Shown here in pieces: positions 32,344-39,842 of a DNA stretch of 64,000 bases. The notes under the pieces were generated by a model. The model was not told where the DNA came from. It did no database searches and saw only the letters and a program-made list of their open reading frames with translations. The position numbers were made by a program, and so were the translations under genes. The DNA comes from Amycolatopsis vastitatis. Its GTDB lineage: Bacteria > Actinomycetota > Actinomycetes > Mycobacteriales > Pseudonocardiaceae. The stretch spans positions 1 to 64,000 of the forward strand of contig NZ_NMUL01000043.1 in the NCBI RefSeq assembly GCF_002234595.1, in the 5' to 3' direction. Each line of letters begins with the position of its first letter. Position 1 is the first letter of the stretch.

Positions 32344-32420
32344 GCGCACACCTCGCTGACGCTCGGTGCGGCCTGAGCGGTCGGCGCAGTGTTGAATGAT
32401 TCGTTCGCAGGCTCACTCAT
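32340..32420 (-). CDS. 26-codon coupling ORF between ABC genes
   Basis: The ORF starts with ATG at 32420, overlapping the ATPase stop (ATGA), and ends with TGA overlapping the permease start (ATGA). It encodes a 26-residue hydrophilic peptide (MSEPANESFNTAPT and an Ala/Ser-rich end). The double overlap suggests ribosomes pass from the ATPase through this ORF into the permease. The peptide has no recognisable domain; the sequence may matter only for coupling. No separate ribosome binding site is obvious. Confidence 0.45.
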   Translation of the reverse strand: MSEPANESFNTAPTAQAAPSVSEVCA

Positions 32421-33325
32421 GCGGGGACCTCCTCGGTCGTGACGACGGAGCGGAACAGGTCGGCCAGCGACGGCTGTTCGCGCGCGAACTCGCGGACCGG
32501 CCCGGTGGCCAGCGCGGCCTTGAGCACGGCCTGGTCGTCGGCGCCTTCGCCCAGCTCGAGCTCGGTCACCGCGCCCGTCCGGCCGAGCACCTTCACGCCG
32601 GGCAGGCCGTCGGCCCACTCGTCGGTGGCCTCGGGGACGTCGACCCGCAGCCGCACGGCACCGCCCGCCCGCAGCTCGCCGACCGTGCCCTTGGCGACCA
32701 TCTGTCCACTGCGGACGATCCCGACCCGGTCGCAGAGCCGCTCCACCAGGTCGAGCTGGTGGCTGGAGAACACGACCGGCACGCCCTCGGCGGCCTTTTC
32801 CTTGAGCACCTGGCTCATCACGTCGACCGCGACCGGGTCGAGGCCGGAGAACGGCTCGTCGAGCACCAGGATCCGCGGCTCGTGCACCAGCGCCGCGGCC
32901 AGCTGGACGCGCTGCTGGTTGCCGAGGCTGAGCTTCTGCACCTCGTCGTCGCGGCGGCCGGCGACGCCGAGCCGTTCGGTCCACTTGTCTGCCGACGACC
33001 GCGCGTCGGCGGCGGACATGCCGTGCAGCCGTGCGAGGTACGTCAGCTGCTCGGCCACCTTCATCTTCGGGTAGAGCCCGCGTTCTTCCGGCATGTACCC
33101 GATGTGGCGACGCGTTTCGTGCGTCACCGGCACGCCGTCGTAGCGGACTTCGCCGCCGTCGGCGGAAAGCACGCCGAGCGCGATCCGCATGGTCGTGGTC
33201 TTGCCGGCGCCGTTGCTTCCGACGAATCCGAACAATTCGCCCGGCCGGACGTCGAATGTCATTTCACGCAAGGCGACGACGTCGCCGTAGCGTTTGGATA
33301 TCGTGTCGATCTCCAACCCGGTCAT
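32417..33325 (-). CDS. ABC transporter ATP-binding protein (NatA/CcmA-type)
   Basis: A 302-residue cytoplasmic ATPase that energises the permease encoded downstream. The motifs are complete: Walker A GSNGAGKTT (about residues 36-44), Q-loop region MPEERGLYPKM, the signature LSLGNQQRV, Walker B ILVLDEPF, D-loop SGLDP and H-loop SSHQL. About 90 further residues at the C-terminus (from about 215) form the extra domain (DUF4162) seen in drug/sodium exporters. The ATG at 33325 follows GGGGGACC. The gene is divergent from the PucR-type regulator but there is no sign that the two are functionally linked. Confidence 0.92.
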   Translation of the reverse strand: MTGLEIDTISKRYGDVVALREMTFDVRPGELFGFVGSNGAGKTTTMRIALGVLSADGGEVRYDGVPVTHETRRHIGYMPEERGLYPKMKVAEQLTYLARLHGMSAADARSSADKWTERLGVAGRRDDEVQKLSLGNQQRVQLAAALVHEPRILVLDEPFSGLDPVAVDVMSQVLKEKAAEGVPVVFSSHQLDLVERLCDRVGIVRSGQMVAKGTVGELRAGGAVRLRVDVPEATDEWADGLPGVKVLGRTGAVTELELGEGADDQAVLKAALATGPVREFAREQPSLADLFRSVVTTEEVPA

Positions 33326-33442
33326 CCCGGTCCCCCGTTCCTGTGTGGCCCCGATCCTAGGCAGTCCGTACACGCACTGACTACCGTCGCGCGTTGCCGC
33401 GAGGGGCTACGAAAGTTGCGGGCACGTAGGATCGCCTCCGCC

Positions 33443-34657
33443 ATGGATGGAACCACCACCCCGCGCCGGGTGCCGAAGCACCACGGACTGTCCGCGAAGA
33501 CGCTCCGGCAGCTCGAACGCGCCTCCGGCAGCCTGGCGAGCGCCAGCATCGCGGTGATGGAACAGCGGCTGCCGTGGTTCACCCGGCTGCCCGCCGACCA
33601 GCGCGCGAGCGTCCTGCTGATCACCCAGGCCGGGGCGTCGGGGTTCGTCGACTGGCTGCGGGACTCGAAGGAGGCCCTGAAGCTCACGACCGAGGCCTTC
33701 CGCGACGCGCCGGCCGAGCTGTCCCGGTGGGTCAGCCTGCGCCAGGCGGTCGGCATGGTGCGGCTCGCCATCGAGGTGTTCGAGGAGCAGCTGCCCGAGT
33801 TCGCCGCGAACGAGGCGGAACGCGCGGCGCTGATCGAAGGAATCCTGCGCTACGGCCGGGAAATCGCGTTCGCGGCGGCGAACTCGTACGCCGCCGCGGC
33901 CGAGGCTCGCGGCGCGTGGGACGCCCGGCTCGAGGCGCTGGTCGTCGACGGCATCGTCCGCGGCGACGCCGAGGAGTCGGTCCTCTCGCGCGCCACGGCG
34001 CTGGGCTGGGAGCCGTCGGCGGCCGCCACGGTGCTGGTCGGCAACCCGCCGTCGGAGGACCCGCCGACGATCGTGTTCGAGGTCCGCAGCCGCGCGGCCC
34101 GCGTCGGCCGCCCGGTGCTGCTGTCGGTGCAGGGCTCCCGGCTGGTGGTCGTGGTGGGCGGGCCGACCGACGGCGGCGTGAAGGAGCGGGAGATCCTGGC
34201 CCGGATGTCGGTGGCGTTCGCCGACGGCCCGGTCGTGGCCGGCCCGACGGTGCCGACCCTGGCGGAGGCCCACCACAGCGCGACGGAAGCGCTGTCGGGG
34301 CTGCGTGCGGTGGTCGGCTGGCCGGGCGCGCCCCGGCCGGTCCGGTCGGGGGACCTGCTGCCCGAGCGCGCGCTGTCCGGGGACGCGGAGGCGGAACGCC
34401 TGCTGGTGGACACGATCGCACGGCCGCTGGAAGAGGCGGGCCCGACCCTCCAGCGCACGGTCGAGGCGTACCTGGAGAGCGGCGGGGTGCTCGAGACGTG
34501 CGCCAAGACGCTGTTCGTCCACCCGAACACCGTCCGGTACCGGCTGCGGAAGGCGGCGGACCTGACGGGCTACCAGCCGACCGACCCGCGCGACGCCCTG
34601 GTGCTGCGGATCGCGCTGACCGTCGGGCGGCTGGCGCGGGCCCGCGGACTTTGGTGA
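33443..34657 (+). CDS. PucR/CdaR-family regulator, FasR-like, of the fab operon
   Basis: A 404-residue regulator. The C-terminal PucR-type helix-turn-helix reads LFVHPNTVRYRLRKAADLTGY (about residues 357-377, split here), preceded by a GGDEF-like middle domain and an N-terminal helical domain. Its position directly upstream of fabD matches M. tuberculosis Rv2242 and Streptomyces FasR, a PucR-like activator of the fabD-H-P-F operon, so the same role is likely here. The ATG at 33443 begins MDGTTTPRRVPKHHGLS. The 235-nt gap to fabD contains the expected operon promoter. The ligand is not known; acyl-CoA type signals are plausible. Confidence 0.85.
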   Translation: MDGTTTPRRVPKHHGLSAKTLRQLERASGSLASASIAVMEQRLPWFTRLPADQRASVLLITQAGASGFVDWLRDSKEALKLTTEAFRDAPAELSRWVSLRQAVGMVRLAIEVFEEQLPEFAANEAERAALIEGILRYGREIAFAAANSYAAAAEARGAWDARLEALVVDGIVRGDAEESVLSRATALGWEPSAAATVLVGNPPSEDPPTIVFEVRSRAARVGRPVLLSVQGSRLVVVVGGPTDGGVKEREILARMSVAFADGPVVAGPTVPTLAEAHHSATEALSGLRAVVGWPGAPRPVRSGDLLPERALSGDAEAERLLVDTIARPLEEAGPTLQRTVEAYLESGGVLETCAKTLFVHPNTVRYRLRKAADLTGYQPTDPRDALVLRIALTVGRLARARGLW

Positions 34658-34892
34658 CCGGAGACAGCCACCGGCTGATCCCGGTGGTCCTGCTCAGCCC
34701 GCGGGACCGAGCCTTGCCGAGACGGCCGTCACGTGATGGACTTAACAGCGAAAGGTGATTGAACCCGACAAGGCATCCGGGTTACGCGCGAGGTTCTGCG
34801 GCGCATCTTTGGAGGGTTCCGACAAAGACGCCGGGCAGACACTGTGAGCGTCGGCATCACGGGAAAGCACTCTCGCCGTGTTGTCTTGAAGG
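34658..34892 (+). promoter_or_regulatory. fab operon promoter region
   Basis: A 235-nt gap with a possible promoter TTGCCG (34714-34719)-N17-TGGACT (34737-34742). An imperfect dyad CTTTGG-N9-CGACAAAG lies around 34809-34829 and could bind the PucR-type regulator. Both are weak by eye. No coding gene seen. Confidence 0.35.
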
Positions 34893-35816
34893 GTGACAGC
34901 AGCAGTCCTCGCTCCCGGCCAGGGGGCCCAGGCCCCCGGTATGTTCACGCCCTGGCTCGACCTCGACGGCGCGCGCGAGCGCGTGGTCCAGTGGTCCGAC
35001 CGCGCGGGGCTCGACCTGCTCCGCCTCGGCACCGAGGCGGACGCCGACGAGATCCAGGACACCGCGATCGCGCAGCCGCTGATCGTCGCCCTGTCACTGC
35101 TCACCTTCGAGCACCTCCAGGCCACCGCCCCGGTGCCCGCGGACGCGCCGGTCGCCGGTCACTCCGTCGGCGAGCTCGCCGCGGCCGCGATCGCCGGGGT
35201 GCTCAAGCCGGAAGACGCCGTCGCGCTCGCCGCCGTCCGCGGCGCCGAGATGGCGAAGGCGTGTGCGCTGGAACCGACGTCGATGGCCGCGGTGATGCTC
35301 GGGGACCCCGAGCAGGTCGTCGCGTGGCTCGAGGAGCAGGGCCTGACCGCCGCGAACCGCAACGGTGCCGGGCAGATCGTCGCCTCCGGCGCCGCCGACG
35401 CGATCGCGAAGATCGTCGCCGAGCCCCTGGAAGGCACGAAGATCCGCGCCCTCAAGGTCGCCGGCGCGTTCCACACGCGGTACATGGAGCCCGCCGAAGA
35501 GGCGATGCGCGCCCACGCCGCCGAGCTGACCCCGGCCGACCCGGTCCGCCCGCTGCTGTCCAACGTGGACGGCACCGTCGTCACCAGCGGGGCCGAGTAC
35601 CTCCGCCGGCTGGTTTCGCAGGTCACCCGCCCGGTCCGCTGGGACCTGACGATGGACGGCCTGGCCTCCCTCGGCGTCACCCGCACGATCGAACTCGCGC
35701 CCGCGGGCACCCTGACCGGCCTGGTCAAGCGGCAGCTCAAGGGCGTCGTCACCACTACCACCGCGCTCAAGACGCCGGCCGAACTGGCGGCACTGCGCCA
35801 GGAGGACGCCTCGTGA
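34893..35816 (+). CDS. fabD: Malonyl-CoA:ACP transacylase
   Basis: The 307-residue enzyme transfers malonyl from CoA to ACP, the entry step of type II fatty-acid synthesis. The N-terminal LAPGQGAQAPGM, the nucleophile motif GHSVGE (Ser91) and the catalytic His in KVAGAFHTRYM (about residue 191) are present, with the DPVRPLLSNVDG loop. The GTG start at 34893 has GAAGG almost adjacent, so translation initiation is unusual or leaderless; no better in-frame start exists. The stop overlaps the fabH start (GTGA). Confidence 0.96.
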   Translation: MTAAVLAPGQGAQAPGMFTPWLDLDGARERVVQWSDRAGLDLLRLGTEADADEIQDTAIAQPLIVALSLLTFEHLQATAPVPADAPVAGHSVGELAAAAIAGVLKPEDAVALAAVRGAEMAKACALEPTSMAAVMLGDPEQVVAWLEEQGLTAANRNGAGQIVASGAADAIAKIVAEPLEGTKIRALKVAGAFHTRYMEPAEEAMRAHAAELTPADPVRPLLSNVDGTVVTSGAEYLRRLVSQVTRPVRWDLTMDGLASLGVTRTIELAPAGTLTGLVKRQLKGVVTTTTALKTPAELAALRQEDAS

Positions 35817-36796
35817 CCGACCGACCCGCCCTGAGCCTCAACCCCGGCTCCCGCGGCAGCCGCGTGCTGGGCATCGGCAGCGCGCAGCCCGAGAAGATCG
35901 TCACCAACGACGACCTCTCGGAGATCATGGACACCAACGACGAGTGGATCCGGACGCGCGTCGGGATCATCGAGCGGCGGTTCGCCGAGAAGGACGAGCT
36001 GCTGACCGACTTCGCCGTCGCCGCCGGCACCGCCGCGCTCGCCGACGCCGGGGTCGACCCGTCCGAAGTGGACACGGTGATCCTCCCGAACTGCACCATG
36101 CCGACCCCGATCCCGAACGCCGCCGCCCAGGTCGCCGCGCGGATCGGCATCCCGAGCCCCGGCGCGTTCGACCTCAACGCCGCGTGCGCCGGGTTCTGCT
36201 ACGGCCTCGGCGTCGCCTCCGACCTGATCCGCGGGGGCTCGGCGAAGAAGGTCCTCGTGATCGGCGCCGAGAAGCTCACCGACTGGATCGACCCCACCGA
36301 CCGCGCGAACGCGATCATCTTCGCCGACGGCGCGGGCGCCGCGGTCGTCGGCGCGTCCGACGAGCCGCTGATCGGCCCGGTGTCCTGGGGCAGCGCCGGC
36401 GACCTGGTCGACCTGATCTACATGCGCGACGAGAAGTTCATCTACCAGGAGGGCCAGTCGGTCTTCCGGTGGGCGACCACGAAGATCGCGCCGATCGCGA
36501 TGGAGGCGCTGGAGGCCGCCGGGCTCAAGCCGTCCGATGTGGACGTGCTGATCCCGCACCAGGCGAACCTGCGCATCGTCGAGGCGATCGCGAAGAAGCT
36601 GCGGGCCAACGGCGCCCGCGACGACATGGTCGTCGCCGACGACATCAGGTACTCCGGCAACACCTCGTCGGCGTCCATCCCCCTCGCGCTGGACCACATG
36701 CGCAAGGCCGGGACGGCCAAGCCCGGTGACGTGGTGCTGGCGGTCGGGTTCGGCGCGGGCCTGTCCTACGCCGGGCAGGCGTTCGTCTGCCCCTGA
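35813..36796 (+). CDS. fabH: Beta-ketoacyl-ACP synthase III
   Basis: A 327-residue condensing enzyme that starts fatty-acid chains from an acyl-CoA and malonyl-ACP. The triad is complete: Cys in NAACAGFCYGL (about residue 124), His in IPHQANLRI and Asn in YSGNTSSASIP. Enzymes of this type in actinobacteria often prefer branched starters; the sequence does not settle this. The GTG start overlaps the fabD stop and has AGGAGG ten bases upstream. Position in the order D-H-P-F matches Streptomyces; the mycobacterial Rv2243 operon lacks fabH. Confidence 0.95.
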   Translation: MTDRPALSLNPGSRGSRVLGIGSAQPEKIVTNDDLSEIMDTNDEWIRTRVGIIERRFAEKDELLTDFAVAAGTAALADAGVDPSEVDTVILPNCTMPTPIPNAAAQVAARIGIPSPGAFDLNAACAGFCYGLGVASDLIRGGSAKKVLVIGAEKLTDWIDPTDRANAIIFADGAGAAVVGASDEPLIGPVSWGSAGDLVDLIYMRDEKFIYQEGQSVFRWATTKIAPIAMEALEAAGLKPSDVDVLIPHQANLRIVEAIAKKLRANGARDDMVVADDIRYSGNTSSASIPLALDHMRKAGTAKPGDVVLAVGFGAGLSYAGQAFVCP

Positions 36797-36869
36797 TCAC
36801 CGTTACGCTCCCCGCGGGCACTCGCCCACGGGAAACCAGACCCCAGAAAGACCGAGAAGGGAACACCCC

Positions 36870-37115
36870 ATGGCTGACAACGCTGAGATCCTCGCCGGCC
36901 TCGCCGAGATCGTCGAAGAGGTCGCCGGTGTGGCTCAGGACGACGTCACCGCCGAGAAGTCGTTCGTGGACGACCTGGACATCGACTCGCTGTCGATGGT
37001 CGAGATCGCCGTGCAGGCCGAGGACAAGTTCGGCGTCAAGATCCCGGACGACGAGCTCGCCAACCTCAAGACCGTGGGCGACGCGGTGAACTACGTGTCG
37101 GCCAACTCCAAGTAA
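36870..37115 (+). CDS. acpP: Acyl carrier protein
   Basis: An 81-residue acidic four-helix protein that carries acyl chains on a phosphopantetheine arm. The attachment site is Ser40 in DLDIDSLSMVEI. Normal length, without the C-terminal extension of mycobacterial AcpM, in keeping with an organism that makes ordinary fatty acids rather than mycolate precursors. The ATG at 36870 has GAAGGGA about ten bases upstream. It sits between fabH and fabF, 28 nt before the latter, in the same operon. Confidence 0.97.
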   Translation: MADNAEILAGLAEIVEEVAGVAQDDVTAEKSFVDDLDIDSLSMVEIAVQAEDKFGVKIPDDELANLKTVGDAVNYVSANSK

Positions 37116-37143
37116 GGCCTCTTCCCTCCTTGAGGAGACTCCC

Positions 37144-38391
37144 ATGAGCAACATCGACGTCGTGATCACCGGTCTCGGCGCCACCACACCGCTCGGCGGG
37201 GACGTCACGTCCACCTGGGACGGTCTGCTGGCCGGGGCGAGCGGGGTTCGCGCGATCGAGGCCGACTGGGTCGAGGAGCTGCAGCTGCCGGTCAAGATCG
37301 GCGGTCAGCTGGCCGTCGACCCGGCCGACGTCCTGCCCCGGGTCCAGGCCCGCCGGCTGGACCGCTGCGAGCAGGTCGCGCTGATCGCCGCCCGGCAGGC
37401 GTGGGCCGACGCCGGGTACACCGAGCCGACCGACGAGCACACCGACGTCGACCCCGACCGCCTCGGCGTGTCGATCGGCACCGGCATCGGCGGCCCGGTC
37501 ACGCTGCTCACCCAGAACGACCTGTTGCACCAGCAGGGTCTCCGCAAGGTGTCGCCGCTGACCGTGCCGATGCTGATGCCGAACGGCCCGGCCGCGCACG
37601 TGGGCATCGACCTCAAGGCGCGGGCCGGGGTGCACTCCCCGGCCTCGGCCTGTGCCTCGGGTGCCGAGGGCATCGCGAACGGGGTGGAGATGATCCGCTC
37701 CGGCCGCGCCGACGTCGTGGTCGCGGGGGGCGCCGAGGCGTGCATCCACCCGATCACCCTGGCCGGGTTCGCCCAGGCCCGCACGGTGTCCACGCGCAAC
37801 GACGACCCGGCGAGCGCGTCGCGGCCGTTCGACTCCAGCCGCGACGGCTTCGTCCTCGGCGAGGGCGCCGGCGTGGTCATCCTGGAGCGCGCCGACCAGG
37901 CGAAGGCCCGCGGGGCGCGCATCTACGCGACGATCGCGGGACACGGCATCACCTCGGACGCCTACCACATCACCGGCAACCACCCCGAGGGCATCGGCCA
38001 GATCGCCGCGATGCGCGCGGCGATGAAGATGGCCGGGGTGACCGCCGCGGAGGTCGGGCACGTGAACGCGCATGCGACGTCCACTGTGGTCGGTGACATC
38101 GGCGAGGCGGCGGCGATCCGCAAGGCGGTCGGCGACCACGCGATCGTGACGGCACCGAAGGGCTCGCTCGGCCACCTCGTCGGCGGGGCCGGCGCGGTGG
38201 AGGGGATCATCACGATCCTGTCGCTCTACCACGGTCTGGTGCCGGCCACCCTGAACCTGACCGACCTGGACCCGCGGGTGCAGCTGGACGTCGTCGCGGG
38301 CGAACCGCGCAAGGTCGAGCTGACCGCGGCGATCAGCAACTCGTTCGGCTTCGGCGGGCACAACACGGCGCTGCTGTTCACCGTGTCCTGA
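37144..38391 (+). CDS. fabF: Beta-ketoacyl-ACP synthase II (KasA-like)
   Basis: A 415-residue chain-elongating condensing enzyme. The active-site Cys170 is in SACASGAEGIANG, the two histidines are in NAHATSTVVGD and KGSLGHLVGGAGA, and the end has NSFGFGGHN. It is the only KAS II gene here; M. tuberculosis has the tandem kasA/kasB at the corresponding place. The ATG has TTGAGGAG seven bases upstream. Last gene of the fab operon, closed by the terminator immediately downstream. Confidence 0.96.
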   Translation: MSNIDVVITGLGATTPLGGDVTSTWDGLLAGASGVRAIEADWVEELQLPVKIGGQLAVDPADVLPRVQARRLDRCEQVALIAARQAWADAGYTEPTDEHTDVDPDRLGVSIGTGIGGPVTLLTQNDLLHQQGLRKVSPLTVPMLMPNGPAAHVGIDLKARAGVHSPASACASGAEGIANGVEMIRSGRADVVVAGGAEACIHPITLAGFAQARTVSTRNDDPASASRPFDSSRDGFVLGEGAGVVILERADQAKARGARIYATIAGHGITSDAYHITGNHPEGIGQIAAMRAAMKMAGVTAAEVGHVNAHATSTVVGDIGEAAAIRKAVGDHAIVTAPKGSLGHLVGGAGAVEGIITILSLYHGLVPATLNLTDLDPRVQLDVVAGEPRKVELTAAISNSFGFGGHNTALLFTVS

Positions 38392-38393
38392 TG

Positions 38394-38441
38394 GCGTGAA
38401 AAAAGGGGGGCCGGCTTCGGCCGGGCCCCCTTTTTTCACGC
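38394..38441. terminator. Bidirectional intrinsic terminator, fabF / convergent gene
   Basis: Two 22-nt arms, 38394-38415 and 38420-38441, pair with one mismatch around a TTCG tetraloop. The arms contain six A on the left and six T on the right after a G/C core, so each transcript gains a U-tract. It sits 3 nt after fabF and 3 nt before the stop of the gene at 38444. Confidence 0.93.
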
Positions 38442-38443
38442 GT

Positions 38444-39037
38444 TCAGCACTTCTCGTGTTCGGGCTGTGGCCCCTTGTCGACGGTGTCGATCTTCAACGC
38501 GGAGCCGTCGACGACCATCGGGAGCACGAGTCGCCACTTGATGCACCGCTCCGGGAAGAACAGCGGCGCGTCCTCGGGGTCCTGTTTGCTGGTGAACCCG
38601 ACGAGGACCCGCAGCGACGCGCCCGAGCCGCGCTCGATCCGGTAGACGAGGGCGTCACTGTCCTCTGTGGAGCGCACCCCCTTGAGCCACACGTTGGGTG
38701 GCTGGTCGAGCACCCGCTGTGCGCTGACCACTTTCGTCCACTGCTGGTAGTTCTGCGTGTTGATCGCGGTGAAGTATTTCTGCAGGACCTGGCGGACGGC
38801 TTCGGCCTGCGGATGCGCTCGCGCGTCGTCGGTCATCCTGACCTCGTTCGCCGCGCCCTGCTCGGCGCTGCCCGCGGTGGACGGGGTCGGCACGGCCGCG
38901 GAGGTGTCGCCCGCGGGCTGGTCCGGACGGCGGTAGAGCTCGCGCGCGATCAAGCCGCCACCGACGGTCACGGACAGCACCACGACCACGACGGGCACCA
39001 GCCAGCGCTGGCGAGAGCTGGGGGCGGGGGTGGTCAC
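38444..39037 (-). CDS. Membrane-anchored protein of unknown function
   Basis: I do not recognise a function. The 197-residue protein has a single N-terminal helix (WLVPVVVVVLSVTVGGGLIA, residues 12-31) with a short cytoplasmic end, a Ser/Ala/Pro linker and a C-terminal domain of about 130 residues outside the membrane. The segment VRQVLQKYFTAINTQNYQQW followed by beta-strands looks like a SnoaL/NTF2-like or DUF4878-type fold, seen in many actinobacterial anchored proteins. Two Cys (RCIKW and the terminal EKC) could pair. It precedes nothing in its strand but the fab terminator; it follows the DUF3145 gene by 31 nt in the opposite direction of reading. Confidence 0.7.
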   Translation of the reverse strand: MTTPAPSSRQRWLVPVVVVVLSVTVGGGLIARELYRRPDQPAGDTSAAVPTPSTAGSAEQGAANEVRMTDDARAHPQAEAVRQVLQKYFTAINTQNYQQWTKVVSAQRVLDQPPNVWLKGVRSTEDSDALVYRIERGSGASLRVLVGFTSKQDPEDAPLFFPERCIKWRLVLPMVVDGSALKIDTVDKGPQPEHEKC

Positions 39038-39068
39038 GCCCGGAAGCGTACCGGCCCCCGTCCCGCCG

Positions 39069-39572
39069 CTAACCGACCTGGTGCAGCCAGGTCACCGGCG
39101 CGCCGTCGCCGGCGTGACGGAAGGGCTCGAGCGCCTCGTCCCAGCTCGCGGCCAGGAGTTCGTCGAGCTTGTGCGCGAGGGACTCACCCCCGCGGGTCAT
39201 GCTGACGAGGGCGCGCAGCTGGTCTTCGCCCACCACGATGTCGCCGTTGGCGCTGGTCCGGCCGTGCCACAGGCCGAGGCCTGGCGCGAAGCAGAACCGC
39301 TCGCCGTCGACGCCCGCGCTGGGCTCTTCGGTCACCTCGAACCGAATCATCGGCCACGCCTTGAGGGCGGACGCCAGTCTGGCGCCGGTGCCCGCGGGCG
39401 CGCGCCATCCGCATTCGGCGCGAAGCTGACCCGGACTGGCCGGCTGCGCCGTCCACTTCAGGTCAACGCGGGCACCCAGGGTGCCCGAAATGGCCCACTC
39501 GACGTGCGGACACACCGCAGACGGCGACGAGTGGACGTACACCACACCTCGGGTGCTGCCACGGGTGCTCAC
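39069..39572 (-). CDS. DUF3145-family protein
   Basis: A 167-residue soluble protein. The start GVVYVHSSPSAVCPHVEWAISG and the middle CGWRAPAGTGARLASALKAW are conserved in DUF3145, a family restricted to Actinobacteria and of unknown function. FEVTEEPSAGVDGERFCFAPGLGLWHG and HKLDELLAASWDEALEPFRHA complete it. The GTG start has GGAGG about nine bases upstream. It is divergent from the large membrane protein gene across 270 nt. In related genomes it is usually close to fab genes, as here. Confidence 0.85.
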   Translation of the reverse strand: MSTRGSTRGVVYVHSSPSAVCPHVEWAISGTLGARVDLKWTAQPASPGQLRAECGWRAPAGTGARLASALKAWPMIRFEVTEEPSAGVDGERFCFAPGLGLWHGRTSANGDIVVGEDQLRALVSMTRGGESLAHKLDELLAASWDEALEPFRHAGDGAPVTWLHQVG

Positions 39573-39842
39573 TGCTACCTCCGCTTGCTCGACGAGGGAC
39601 GTCTTCCCCTACGCCCTACTTCGAGCTTCAGCGCGGCCTCAGCGCGGCTCCCGAATGCCGCCTCCGATGCGTTGTAGCACATTCTGCACCCCAACCGTGC
39701 TGTTTGGCCACACGAACACCACAAGTCACCCGGTGCCCCACTTTCGGAGGGCACGCGGCCGCGTCGTCCCCGTGTCGCACGGTGGATACGGCCGCGGGCG
39801 CTAGCGTGATGACCCGGAACGACGAGCGGAAAGGGGTTTTCG

